Positions 6,285 through 13,899 of a stretch of DNA of 14,940 nt are shown here, in pieces. The notes below the pieces were generated by a model, which was given only the letters and a program-made list of their open reading frames with translations, was not told the DNA's origin and searched no databases. Position 1 is the first letter of the stretch. Each line of letters starts with the position of its first letter. The translations under genes were made by a program, and so were the position numbers. Origin of the DNA: Flavobacteriales bacterium (GTDB lineage: Bacteria > Bacteroidota > Bacteroidia > Flavobacteriales > Weeksellaceae); assembly GCA_900770875.1 (NCBI GenBank), contig CAAGLV010000160.1, positions 1 to 14,940 on the forward strand, read 5' to 3'.

Positions 6285-9200
6285 ATGTTAAATAAAATCA
6301 TTGATTTATCGATCAAAAATAAATTTATCGTAGGTTTATTTACACTTGCTTTGTTAATTTTCGGAATTTACGAAGCAACTAAATTGCCTATTGATGCACA
6401 ACCTGATATTACCTCAAATCAGGTTCAAGTAATAACCGTTGCACCATCTTTTAGTGCAGAGGATATCGAACGTTTAGTTACGTTTCCAATCGAACAAGCC
6501 AATTCAAACATAGCAGGGCTTCAAGAAATTCGTAGTTTTTCTCGTTTCGGATTATCATTAGTAACCATTGTATTTGACGACGATACCGATATTTATTGGG
6601 CACGTCAACAAGTTGGAGAACGTATTTTAGAAGTTAAAAGCGATATTCCCGAAGGAATTGGAGAGCCTCAATTAGGTCCAATTTCAACTGGATTAGGCGA
6701 AATTTACCAATATGTTGTTCGTCCAGAAAAAGGATACGAAGACAAATACGATGAAACCGAATTACGAACAATTCAGGATTGGATTGTTCGCCGTCAGTTG
6801 CTAGGTGTACCTGGTGTTGCCGATGTAAGTAGTTTTGGTGGAAAATTAAAACAATACGAAATAGCGGTTGATCCCCAACGACTACAAGCGTTTAATTTAA
6901 CAATTAACGATTTATTTGATGCATTAAGTTCAAATAATCAGAATACAGGTGGAGCTTATATTGAGAAAGGACCAACTTCATTATTTATTCGTTCGGAAGG
7001 ATTAATCGGTTCGTTAGAAGATATTCAGAATATTTCGGTAAAACGCTCAGGAAGTGGAACGCCGATTTTGATGCGCGATGTAGCCGATGTTCAATTGGGA
7101 TTTGCGACACGTTATGGTGCGATGACGTATAACGACGAAGGCGAAGTTGCCGGTGCAATTGTAATGATGTTAAAAGGAGCAAACAGTAACGAAGTGGTAA
7201 CAAAAGTTAGAGAGCGCATCGAAGAAATTAAAAAGACTTTACCAGAAGGTGTTACGATTGAACCTTTCTTAGATCGTAAGAAAATGGTGGATAATACGAT
7301 TCATACGGTTGAAACGAATTTATTAGAAGGTGCTTTAATTGTTGTTTTTGTCTTGGTTTTATTCTTAGGAAATCTACGTGCAGGTTTTATTGTAGCTTCA
7401 GTTATTCCATTGGCTTTATTATTCGCCATTATTATGATGAATATTTTTGGCGTTGGTGGAAATTTAATGAGTTTAGGTGCGTTAGATTTTGGTTTAATTG
7501 TAGATGGTGCAGTTATTATTGTAGAAGCTGCGATGCACCAATTGGCACATTCAAAGAAATTTGGTTTAGACAATAAATTAAATCAAACAGAAATGGATGC
7601 AACGGTAGGTTCTTCTGCTAAAAAAATGGTAAACTCGGCAGTATTTGGTCAAATCATTATCTTAATTGTTTATTTACCAATATTTACATTACAAGGAATC
7701 GAAGGAAAAATGTTTAAACCGATGGCGCAAACGGTTGCCTTTGCATTAGTAGGTGCCTTTATCTTATCGCTAACGTATGTTCCGATGATGAGTAGTTTGT
7801 TTTTAAGTCGTAAAAAGAAAATCAAACCCAATCTTTCGGATCGTGTGATGGTTAAAATCGAAAATTTCCATCAAAAATATTTGATTAAAGCGTTAAGAGG
7901 AAGAAAAATTATTTTAACAATTGTACTTTCTCTCTTTGCGGTTGCATTAGTTGTAATGACACGATTAGGAGGTGAATTTATTCCGGCTTTAGAAGAAGGT
8001 GATTTTGCGGTTGAAGCCCGTATTTTACCAGGAAGCAATATTTCTACAACAGTTGATTATTCAACCAAAGCAGCCAAAATTTTAAAAGATCGTTTTCCTG
8101 AAGTTGAGAAAGTTGTTACAAAAGTAGGAAGTGGTGAAATTCCAACTGATCCAATGCCGATGAATGCTGGAGATATGATTATTGGATTAAAGCCTAAAAA
8201 AGAATGGACTTCTGCTAAAACATTTCCCGAGTTATCAGAAAAAATGACAAAAGCTTTAGAAGATGTTCCTGGATTGTCAGTTGCATTTACTTATCCTGTT
8301 CAAATGCGTTTTAATGAGTTAATGACAGGAGCAAAACAAGATGTTGTAATTAAAATTTTTGGAGAAGATTTAGATGTTTTAGTTAAAAATGCCGAAAAAA
8401 TAGGTAAGATTATCAATACCGTAGATGGAGCCGAAAATTTGTATATCGAACCAGTAAACGGAATACCACAAGTGGTTATCGATTTTAATCGTGCAGCATT
8501 GGCACAATATGGCTTATCAATTGGCGAAGCGAATCGCATTGTAAATATGGCGTTTGCAGGTCAGGAAACTGGTTTAGTTTTCGAAGGCGAAAAACGTTTT
8601 GATATGGTGGTTCGTTTGGCACAAGATAAACGAGATAATATCGAAGATATCCGAAATTTATTGATTCCAACTTCAGCAGGAGTTCAAATTCCATTGCATC
8701 AAATTGCAAATGTAGATTATAAAAATACGCCTAATCAAATTCAAAGAGAAGATGCTAAGCGCAGAATTGTAGTTGGATTTAACGTAAAAGGACGCGATGT
8801 AGAAAGTGTTGTAAAAGAAGTACAGCAAAAAGTAGAGGCACAAATTAAATTGCCAACAGGTTATTATGCAACTTATGGAGGTGCTTTCGAAAATTTAAAC
8901 GAAGCTAAGGCTCGTTTAGGAGTAGCTGTACCAATTGCTTTGGTTTTAATTTTTGTATTATTGTTTTTTGCATTTAATTCGGTTAAAGAAAGTTTATTAA
9001 TTTATACTGCTATTCCGCTTTCGTCGATTGGTGGGATTTTATTATTAGCGGCACGAGGATTGCCATTTAGTATTAGTGCTGGAGTAGGATTTATCGCCTT
9101 ATTTGGGATTGCCGTTTTAAATGGTATCGTATTAGTTGCTGAATATAATCGTTTACGAGACAGTGGAATTAAAAATACCACACGTATTGTTTTAATGGGA

Positions 9201-10610
9201 ACTAAAACGAGATTGCGACCAGTATTAATGACAGCAGCAGTGGCCTCATTAGGATTTTTACCAATGGCTTTAAGTAATGGATCGGGAGCCGAAGTGCAAC
9301 GTCCATTAGCAACAGTTGTAATTGGAGGATTAATGGGTGCTACATTTTTAACCCTTTTTGTTTTACCAATCTTATATGTTATGTTCGAACATCTTCAATT
9401 TAAAAAGAAAAATACTAAAGTTTCTGCTGTGGTTGCAATTTTATTCTTTGCTCTATTAGGAACTTCTACTGTAAATGCACAAGAAAAAATGACATTTGAT
9501 GAGGTGATGAAATTAGCCGAATCGAATAATTTAGAAGTGAAACAAGCCGAATTAAATACCTTATATTATCAAAGAAATGTATATGCCAATCGTTCGTTAG
9601 CGCCAACCGATATTTCGGGCGAATTTGGACAAGTAAATACAGCAAAGTTTGATAATAAATTTACAGTTAGTCAAGCCTTTCAATTTCCGGTTGTTTTTAA
9701 ACGTCAAAAAGCGTACAACGAGCAATTAATTAAAGGTGCAAAAGCCGGCGAAAAATTAACAAAAGTAGAGGTTAAACAACGCATTGCAATTGCATATATT
9801 TCGATGCAAAATTTTGAGCATCAACGCCAGTTGTTAGAAGAAAATTTAGCGATTTATCAGCAGTTTTTAGATAAAGCTAATTTACGCTTTAAGAAAGGAG
9901 AATCTAATCGAAGCGAAGTTTCTACAGCAACTTTACAATACAAATACATCGAAAATCAGATTCATTTGGTTGATGCCGAGATAGAAAATGTTGCCAGAGA
10001 ATTGCAGTATCTTACCAATCATACATCAAAAATTTATGTAGACGAAGCAGCAATTGCTTGGGAAGAGTTAATTGACGGGAAAATAGCAAAAGATCATCCT
10101 ATTTTGTCGTTAGTTAATCAGCAAATAGAAACGGCAAATTTAGAAACGGAAGTAGAAAAATCTAAAAAAATTCCGGCGGTGTCTTTAGGCTATTCAAACC
10201 AAACATTTTTAGATGTTAATAAAAATCGTTACAATTCGTTTCAGGTTGGTGTGCAAGTTCCTTTATTTACACGTTCAATTAATTCGAATATCGAAGCATC
10301 TAAGGTAAAAGTAGATATTGCTAAACAGCAATTGGTGTTGCAAGAAACCAAGTTACAGCAAGAATACGATAAATTAGTAGAGCAGATTAATGCTTATGAT
10401 GAAGTGATAAAAGATTATACCGAATCGCAAATTCCGGCATCAAAAGATCTTCAGAAAACAATTAATCGCCAATTGCTTGAAGGTGAAATTAATTTTTTAG
10501 AATGGGTAATTTTAAATAACGAAATTATAGCCGTTAAAACCACTCTTTTAGATATTAAAAATAAGCGAGAAATTGCTTTTGCCCAAATGTCTTACTATAC
10601 AGCGAAATAA
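6285..10610 (+). CDS. czcA: CzcA-type heavy-metal RND pump fused to a TolC-like outer-membrane factor
   Basis: A 1441-aa fusion. Residues 1 to about 1040 are a complete HME-type RND proton/metal antiporter: N-terminal membrane helix, LPIDAQPDIT, periplasmic domains, GALDFGLIVDGAVIIVEAA in the fourth helix, and a CzcA-like end (RLRPVLMTAAVASLGFLPMAL, GAEVQRPLATVVIGG). D401, D407 and E414 have the 6- and 7-residue spacing of CzcA D402, D408 and E415. By hand alignment, the three CusA copper-binding methionines are replaced by E577, A628 and E678. Both points favour divalent ions (Zn, Co, Cd, Ni) over Cu/Ag. After KKK (1040-1042) comes a hydrophobic stretch (1046-1062) ending in VNA at 1063-1065, like a signal peptide. 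Residues 1066-1441 are an entire outer-membrane factor with two OEP halves and long helical segments. There is no stop between the parts. The adaptor gene follows one base after the stop, so the operon makes a full tripartite exporter. Such pump-channel fusions occur in Bacteroidetes annotations. Confidence 0.93.
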   Translation: MLNKIIDLSIKNKFIVGLFTLALLIFGIYEATKLPIDAQPDITSNQVQVITVAPSFSAEDIERLVTFPIEQANSNIAGLQEIRSFSRFGLSLVTIVFDDDTDIYWARQQVGERILEVKSDIPEGIGEPQLGPISTGLGEIYQYVVRPEKGYEDKYDETELRTIQDWIVRRQLLGVPGVADVSSFGGKLKQYEIAVDPQRLQAFNLTINDLFDALSSNNQNTGGAYIEKGPTSLFIRSEGLIGSLEDIQNISVKRSGSGTPILMRDVADVQLGFATRYGAMTYNDEGEVAGAIVMMLKGANSNEVVTKVRERIEEIKKTLPEGVTIEPFLDRKKMVDNTIHTVETNLLEGALIVVFVLVLFLGNLRAGFIVASVIPLALLFAIIMMNIFGVGGNLMSLGALDFGLIVDGAVIIVEAAMHQLAHSKKFGLDNKLNQTEMDATVGSSAKKMVNSAVFGQIIILIVYLPIFTLQGIEGKMFKPMAQTVAFALVGAFILSLTYVPMMSSLFLSRKKKIKPNLSDRVMVKIENFHQKYLIKALRGRKIILTIVLSLFAVALVVMTRLGGEFIPALEEGDFAVEARILPGSNISTTVDYSTKAAKILKDRFPEVEKVVTKVGSGEIPTDPMPMNAGDMIIGLKPKKEWTSAKTFPELSEKMTKALEDVPGLSVAFTYPVQMRFNELMTGAKQDVVIKIFGEDLDVLVKNAEKIGKIINTVDGAENLYIEPVNGIPQVVIDFNRAALAQYGLSIGEANRIVNMAFAGQETGLVFEGEKRFDMVVRLAQDKRDNIEDIRNLLIPTSAGVQIPLHQIANVDYKNTPNQIQREDAKRRIVVGFNVKGRDVESVVKEVQQKVEAQIKLPTGYYATYGGAFENLNEAKARLGVAVPIALVLIFVLLFFAFNSVKESLLIYTAIPLSSIGGILLLAARGLPFSISAGVGFIALFGIAVLNGIVLVAEYNRLRDSGIKNTTRIVLMGTKTRLRPVLMTAAVASLGFLPMALSNGSGAEVQRPLATVVIGGLMGATFLTLFVLPILYVMFEHLQFKKKNTKVSAVVAILFFALLGTSTVNAQEKMTFDEVMKLAESNNLEVKQAELNTLYYQRNVYANRSLAPTDISGEFGQVNTAKFDNKFTVSQAFQFPVVFKRQKAYNEQLIKGAKAGEKLTKVEVKQRIAIAYISMQNFEHQRQLLEENLAIYQQFLDKANLRFKKGESNRSEVSTATLQYKYIENQIHLVDAEIENVARELQYLTNHTSKIYVDEAAIAWEELIDGKIAKDHPILSLVNQQIETANLETEVEKSKKIPAVSLGYSNQTFLDVNKNRYNSFQVGVQVPLFTRSINSNIEASKVKVDIAKQQLVLQETKLQQEYDKLVEQINAYDEVIKDYTESQIPASKDLQKTINRQLLEGEINFLEWVILNNEIIAVKTTLLDIKNKREIAFAQMSYYTAK

Positions 10611-10611
10611 T

Positions 10612-11763
10612 ATGAAAAAATATATTGTATTTTTAGCAACAGCATTATTTTTAGCGAGTTGTGCTAAAGAAAATAAAGAAGTAAAAGTAGAAGAAACAGT
10701 GCAAGAAGATGCTGCTTCGTTAACTACCTTAACATTAACGGACGATCAATTAAAAAATATTGCAATCGAAACGGCTACATTTCAAAATCAAAATTTGCCT
10801 TCAACGATTCGGTTAAATGCGAAAGCTGAATTAGCGCCTCAAAATACTATTTCTATTACAAATCCTTATGGTGGTTATGTAAAGCAGATTTCATTGATTC
10901 CAGGAAATTATGTACAAAAAGGGCAAGTTGTTGTGGTGTTAGAAGATCCATTGTATATTCAGATGCAAGAAGATTATTTAACAACAAAAGCGTTATTGGT
11001 ACAAGCGAATGCCGATTATATTCGTCAGCGCGATTTAAATGCCGAACAGGCTGCCAGCGATAAAGTTTTACAACAAGCTAAAGCAACACAGCAATCGTTG
11101 CAAATAAAAAAGCGCGCATTAGAAGATAAATTACGTTTAATGAATATTAATCCGGCAACGGTTTCGGTAAATAATATTCATCGTACAATTAATGTATATT
11201 CGCCAATAAGTGGAGTTGTAAGCGATGTTTATACGAATATTGGAGAATATGTTTCGCCTGCAAATGCAATGTTACAGATTATTAATCCAAATAATTCGTT
11301 GTTAAATATTAAAGTATTCGAAAAAGATTTGGTCGATATTAAAGTTGGACAATCATTACAAGCATTTACAAATGCTAATCCAAATCAAAAATTAGATGCA
11401 CAAGTTAGTTCGATTTCAAATCAAGTAAATCCCGACGGAACAATAGATGTTTTTGCGAAGATTACCAATTTAAATGGGATTCGATTAACGGCTAATATGT
11501 ATTTTAATATCGAGTTAACAGTTAATCAATCGCGATCGAATGCAATTGCAGAAGAAGCTGTAGTTGAGTTTGAAGGAAAAAAATATTTATTCGAACAGCA
11601 AGGTAAAAATAAATTTATGTTGGTTGAGGTAAAAATTGGAACAACAGCTAATGGTGTTGTAGAAATTATTTCACCTTCAAATTCGGGTAAAACGTATGTT
11701 ACTAAAGGAGCATTTAATCTTTTAACAGCATTAAAGAATAACGGAGACGACGATGACGAATAG
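10612..11763 (+). CDS. Periplasmic adaptor (membrane fusion) lipoprotein of the efflux system
   Basis: A 383-aa RND periplasmic adaptor of the HlyD/CzcB/CusB type, joining the inner-membrane pump to the outer-membrane channel. The signal peptide ends in a lipobox LASC with C17 as the lipidated residue, so it is membrane-anchored. Seen in order: a linker rich in charged residues (18-45); a first lipoyl-like half (GGYVKQISLIPGNYVQKGQVVVVLEDP); a helical hairpin (about 115-185, QEDYLTTKALLVQANADYIRQRD and following); a second lipoyl half (VYSPISGVVSDVYTNIGEYV); beta-barrel and membrane-proximal domains; and an acidic tail GDDDDE. No histidine- or methionine-rich metal-binding N-terminus is present. 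The ATG at 10612 is one base after the pump's stop, implying translational coupling. An upstream TTG at 10573 would lie inside the pump gene and spoil the lipoprotein signal, so it was not chosen. Confidence 0.93.
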   Translation: MKKYIVFLATALFLASCAKENKEVKVEETVQEDAASLTTLTLTDDQLKNIAIETATFQNQNLPSTIRLNAKAELAPQNTISITNPYGGYVKQISLIPGNYVQKGQVVVVLEDPLYIQMQEDYLTTKALLVQANADYIRQRDLNAEQAASDKVLQQAKATQQSLQIKKRALEDKLRLMNINPATVSVNNIHRTINVYSPISGVVSDVYTNIGEYVSPANAMLQIINPNNSLLNIKVFEKDLVDIKVGQSLQAFTNANPNQKLDAQVSSISNQVNPDGTIDVFAKITNLNGIRLTANMYFNIELTVNQSRSNAIAEEAVVEFEGKKYLFEQQGKNKFMLVEVKIGTTANGVVEIISPSNSGKTYVTKGAFNLLTALKNNGDDDDE

Positions 11764-11773
11764 TTTATAAATT

Positions 11774-11806
11774 ATAAAAAAAGCGACTTTTAGTCGCTTT
11801 TTTTAT
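11774..11806 (+). terminator. Terminator of the efflux operon
   Basis: Arms 11774-11788 and 11792-11806 are perfectly complementary around a TTT loop, with a GCGACT/AGTCGC core flanked by A-run and T-run. The symmetry means it could work in both directions. It lies 11 bases after the adaptor stop codon. Confidence 0.88.
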
Positions 11807-12168
11807 GCCTTATATCCTAATTATTTCTTAAAAAAGAGATTAAAATATATCTTAATTGAATAAAAATAATATATTATTATTCATAAAATACTAAAATTAA
11901 CAAAATTTGGAATCATTTTGGTGGGATATAAATAACCAAACTAAAAATATATATCATCAACCACAATAACAAAAACCAACCAACCAATTTAAATCGGAAA
12001 GAAGTCTTGTTAAATTAAAGAATTCTTTCCGGTTGTTTTAAATCGATTAGATGCATAAAAGGTAAATGATTAACCAACCTAAATTTAAACTCACCTTTAT
12101 TGTATAAAATTGTTTTTATTATTTTAATTAAAAGCCATTTCTTTTAAGAGATGGCTTTTGATTTTTTT
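11807..12168 (+). ncRNA. Candidate small RNA in the gene-free stretch before lysA
   Basis: Between the operon terminator (ends 11806) and a second plus-strand terminator (12130-12168) there is no open frame longer than about a dozen codons on the plus strand, yet something should be terminated there. The segment holds a 6-bp hairpin (11917-11922 with 11935-11940), a 12-bp hairpin with one G-T pair (11992-12003 with 12023-12034, CGGAAAGAA core) and two similar ACCAACC...TTTAAA tracts near 11978 and 12074. The 5' end is not defined. No match to a named RNA family is claimed. Alternatives are a long operon 3' region with tandem terminators, or the decayed end of a lost gene. Confidence 0.35.
12130..12168 (+). 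terminator. Plus-strand terminator without a preceding gene
   Basis: Arms 12130-12143 and 12146-12159 pair over 14 positions with a single G-T wobble (core AAAAGCCAT / ATGGCTTTT), followed by GA and seven Ts to 12168. The T-run places it on the plus strand. The nearest upstream plus-strand gene ends at 11763 and already has its own terminator. Confidence 0.8.
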
Positions 12169-12171
12169 GAA

Positions 12172-12200
12172 TAAAAAAAGCTCAACCATTGGTTGAGCTT
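12172..12200 (-). terminator. Terminator of lysA
   Basis: Arms 12178-12188 and 12190-12200 (AAGCTCAACCA / TGGTTGAGCTT) are complementary. Read on the minus strand, the stem is followed by seven Ts (12179-12173). It lies about 30 bases after the lysA stop and sits back to back with the plus-strand terminator ending at 12168. Confidence 0.88.
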
Positions 12201-12228
12201 AAAGTGAATTTGAACTATTTATTTAAAA

Positions 12229-13440
12229 CTAAAATTTTACTTCTTCGGTAGTAGAAAGTAAATCTTGTAAAGTTTCACGGCGACGGATTAAATAATCTTT
12301 ATCGTCGATTAATAAAACCTCTGCAGGTTTTAAACGTGAGTTATAATTTGAAGCCATTGAGAAACAATATGCACCCGCATTGTGGAAACATAAAATATCT
12401 TTTTCGCTTATTTCGTTAATTTTTCGGTTGCTACCAAATGTATCGGTTTCGCAAATATATCCAACAACTGTGTAATAACGGCTACGACCTTCTGGATTCG
12501 AAATGTTTTCGATTTCGTGGTGCGCGTTATAAAACATCGGACGAATTAAATGGTTAAATCCAGTATCAATAAAAGAGAAAACCGTAGAAGTTGTTTGTTT
12601 TACCACATTAACAGAGGCTAAGAAAACACCAGCTTCCGAAACCATATATTTACCAGGTTCAAACATTAAAGTTAATGGTTTACCGTAGCTTTTCTGAAAT
12701 TCGTTGAAACGTGTTGATAAACGTTCTCCTAAATATTCAATGTCAGTTTCTGCTGCTCCTGGGTAATAAGGTACTTTAAATCCAGAACCAAAATCGATGT
12801 ACGATAAATTATCAAATTCGGCAGCTACTTCAAATAAAATTTCGGCACCTTGTAAAAATACATCAATATCTAAAATATCAGATCCTGTATGCATGTGTAC
12901 ACCATCTAAATGTAAACCTGTATTTTCTACTACACGTTTAATGTGTGGTAATTGGTGGATAGAAATCCCGAATTTAGAGTCGATATGTCCTACAGAAATA
13001 TTTGCATTTCCGCCCGCCATAATGTGTGGGTTAATACGTACACAAACAGGGTAATCAGGGAAATCTTGTCCAAAAGTTTCTAACACCGATAAGTTGTCGA
13101 TATTAATACGAACACCTAAAGCAATGGCTTGTTTAATTTCGTCGTAAGAAACACCATTTGGCGTATAGATAATTTCTTTGGGTTTAAAACCAGCTAATAA
13201 TCCTAACTCAACCTCTTGGATAGAAACTGTATCTAATCCTGAACCAAGGGATTTAAAATACTTTAAAATATTAAGGTTTGTATTTGCCTTACATGCATAA
13301 TTTAACTTTAAACGTTTGACTGTAGAAAAAGCATTCGTCATCTTCTCATATTGCGATTTAATTTTGTTCGCATCATACACATATAGCGGTGCGCCGTATT
13401 TTTGCACCAATTCTAATAGACGTTCTCTATTCAGTTCCAT
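12229..13440 (-). CDS. lysA: Diaminopimelate decarboxylase
   Basis: A 403-aa PLP enzyme of fold type III that decarboxylates meso-diaminopimelate to L-lysine, the last step of lysine synthesis in the cytosol. Seen: YACKANTN with K51 as the PLP lysine; HMHTGSD (182-188); the phosphate-binding IDFGSGF (215-221); EPGKY (261-265), where many homologues have EPGR; C330-ETD, the variant of the CESGD motif supplying the active-site cysteine from the partner subunit; and NAGAYCFSMASNYN (354-367) near the C-terminus. Length and motif order are normal for LysA. Related ornithine or carboxynorspermidine decarboxylases are less likely, given the CE-D and AGAY-SNYN motifs. The ATG at 13440 is followed by the expected N-terminus. 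The gene is monocistronic, convergent with the efflux operon and divergent from the permease operon. Confidence 0.95.
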   Translation of the reverse strand: MELNRERLLELVQKYGAPLYVYDANKIKSQYEKMTNAFSTVKRLKLNYACKANTNLNILKYFKSLGSGLDTVSIQEVELGLLAGFKPKEIIYTPNGVSYDEIKQAIALGVRINIDNLSVLETFGQDFPDYPVCVRINPHIMAGGNANISVGHIDSKFGISIHQLPHIKRVVENTGLHLDGVHMHTGSDILDIDVFLQGAEILFEVAAEFDNLSYIDFGSGFKVPYYPGAAETDIEYLGERLSTRFNEFQKSYGKPLTLMFEPGKYMVSEAGVFLASVNVVKQTTSTVFSFIDTGFNHLIRPMFYNAHHEIENISNPEGRSRYYTVVGYICETDTFGSNRKINEISEKDILCFHNAGAYCFSMASNYNSRLKPAEVLLIDDKDYLIRRRETLQDLLSTTEEVKF

Positions 13441-13613
13441 TTTTTATAAATTTTTGTTTAAAGTTTAAATTTTGCGTTGGTAAAAGTAGCTATTAATTTC
13501 ATTATTTTGATGATAATTCATTTTAAAGTTCAAAAAAATATCAATTTTCGAATTTAATTACATTTTTAAGTAGTTAAACTGAATAATATTCAAAAATTAA
13601 AAAATTATTAGAT

Positions 13614-13654
13614 TATCCTTTTGCTTAAAAAATCGATAAAAGGATATTTTTTTT
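13614..13654 (+). terminator. Orphan plus-strand terminator between divergent genes
   Basis: TATCCTTTT at 13614-13622 pairs perfectly with AAAAGGATA at 13638-13646 around a 15-base loop. Eight Ts follow directly (13647-13654). The T-run gives plus-strand polarity, yet both flanking genes are transcribed away from each other, so no annotated transcript should end here. Confidence 0.65.
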
Positions 13655-13846
13655 CGAATTTTTATTTTTTACAAGGTTTATTTAAGCTAAAATCGTGCTA
13701 GAAATAGATTTTTGGTGAATTTTGAATTAAAATTTGGGATTGAATTAGCTTTTGATTTGTTTTATGAAGCTTGATTTAAACATAAAATAAATATGAATTT
13801 TTGGTAAGGCTTAAAAGCTGAAATTAATTAAGCTTGACATTTTGCG

Positions 13847-13869
13847 TTATCATCAAAGATAAATGATAA
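13847..13869. promoter_or_regulatory. Inverted repeat, candidate metal-regulator operator
   Basis: TTATCAT (13847-13853) and ATGATAA (13863-13869) are perfect inverted repeats with a 9-base gap, and ATGATAATC resembles half of the classical Fur box. It lies 31 bases before a FecCD-type permease gene, where an iron-responsive operator would be expected. The spacing differs from the standard Fur site, so the identity of the regulator is inference. Confidence 0.35.
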
Positions 13870-13894
13870 TCCTAAATCAAAGTTTTTATCTTTG
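13854..13894. promoter_or_regulatory. Inverted repeat whose right arm is a -7 promoter element
   Basis: CAAAGATAAA (13854-13863) is the exact reverse complement of TTTATCTTTG (13885-13894). The right arm contains TATCTTTG (13887-13894), a full match to the flavobacterial -7 consensus TAnnTTTG, only five bases before the permease ATG. The left arm presents the same element to the minus strand. No TTG at the usual distance upstream was found. Transcription from the right element would give an almost leaderless mRNA. Confidence 0.4.
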
Positions 13895-13899
13895 TTTTA

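Larger units (their letters stand above)
13441..13899. other. Divergent intergenic region between lysA and the permease operon
   Basis: 459 bases without a convincing gene. The longest plus-strand start I could follow in the left part (13510) gives 15 codons. It contains an orphan plus-strand terminator (13614-13654), a repeated AAGCTTGA word (near 13767 and 13832), and nested inverted repeats with a -7-like element just before the permease start. The lysA promoter must lie at the left side but no good match was found there. No cobalamin riboswitch-like structure was recognised. Confidence 0.6.

Noticed and set aside
10573..10611. Upstream TTG start for the adaptor inside the pump gene
   Set aside because: It would put 13 residues ahead of a well-formed lipoprotein signal peptide. 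ATG 10612 is correctly placed one base after the pump stop.
13441..13899. Cobalamin riboswitch before a BtuC-like permease
   Set aside because: I searched for a conserved B12-box-like, G/C-rich structured leader. The region is very AT-rich and shows none.
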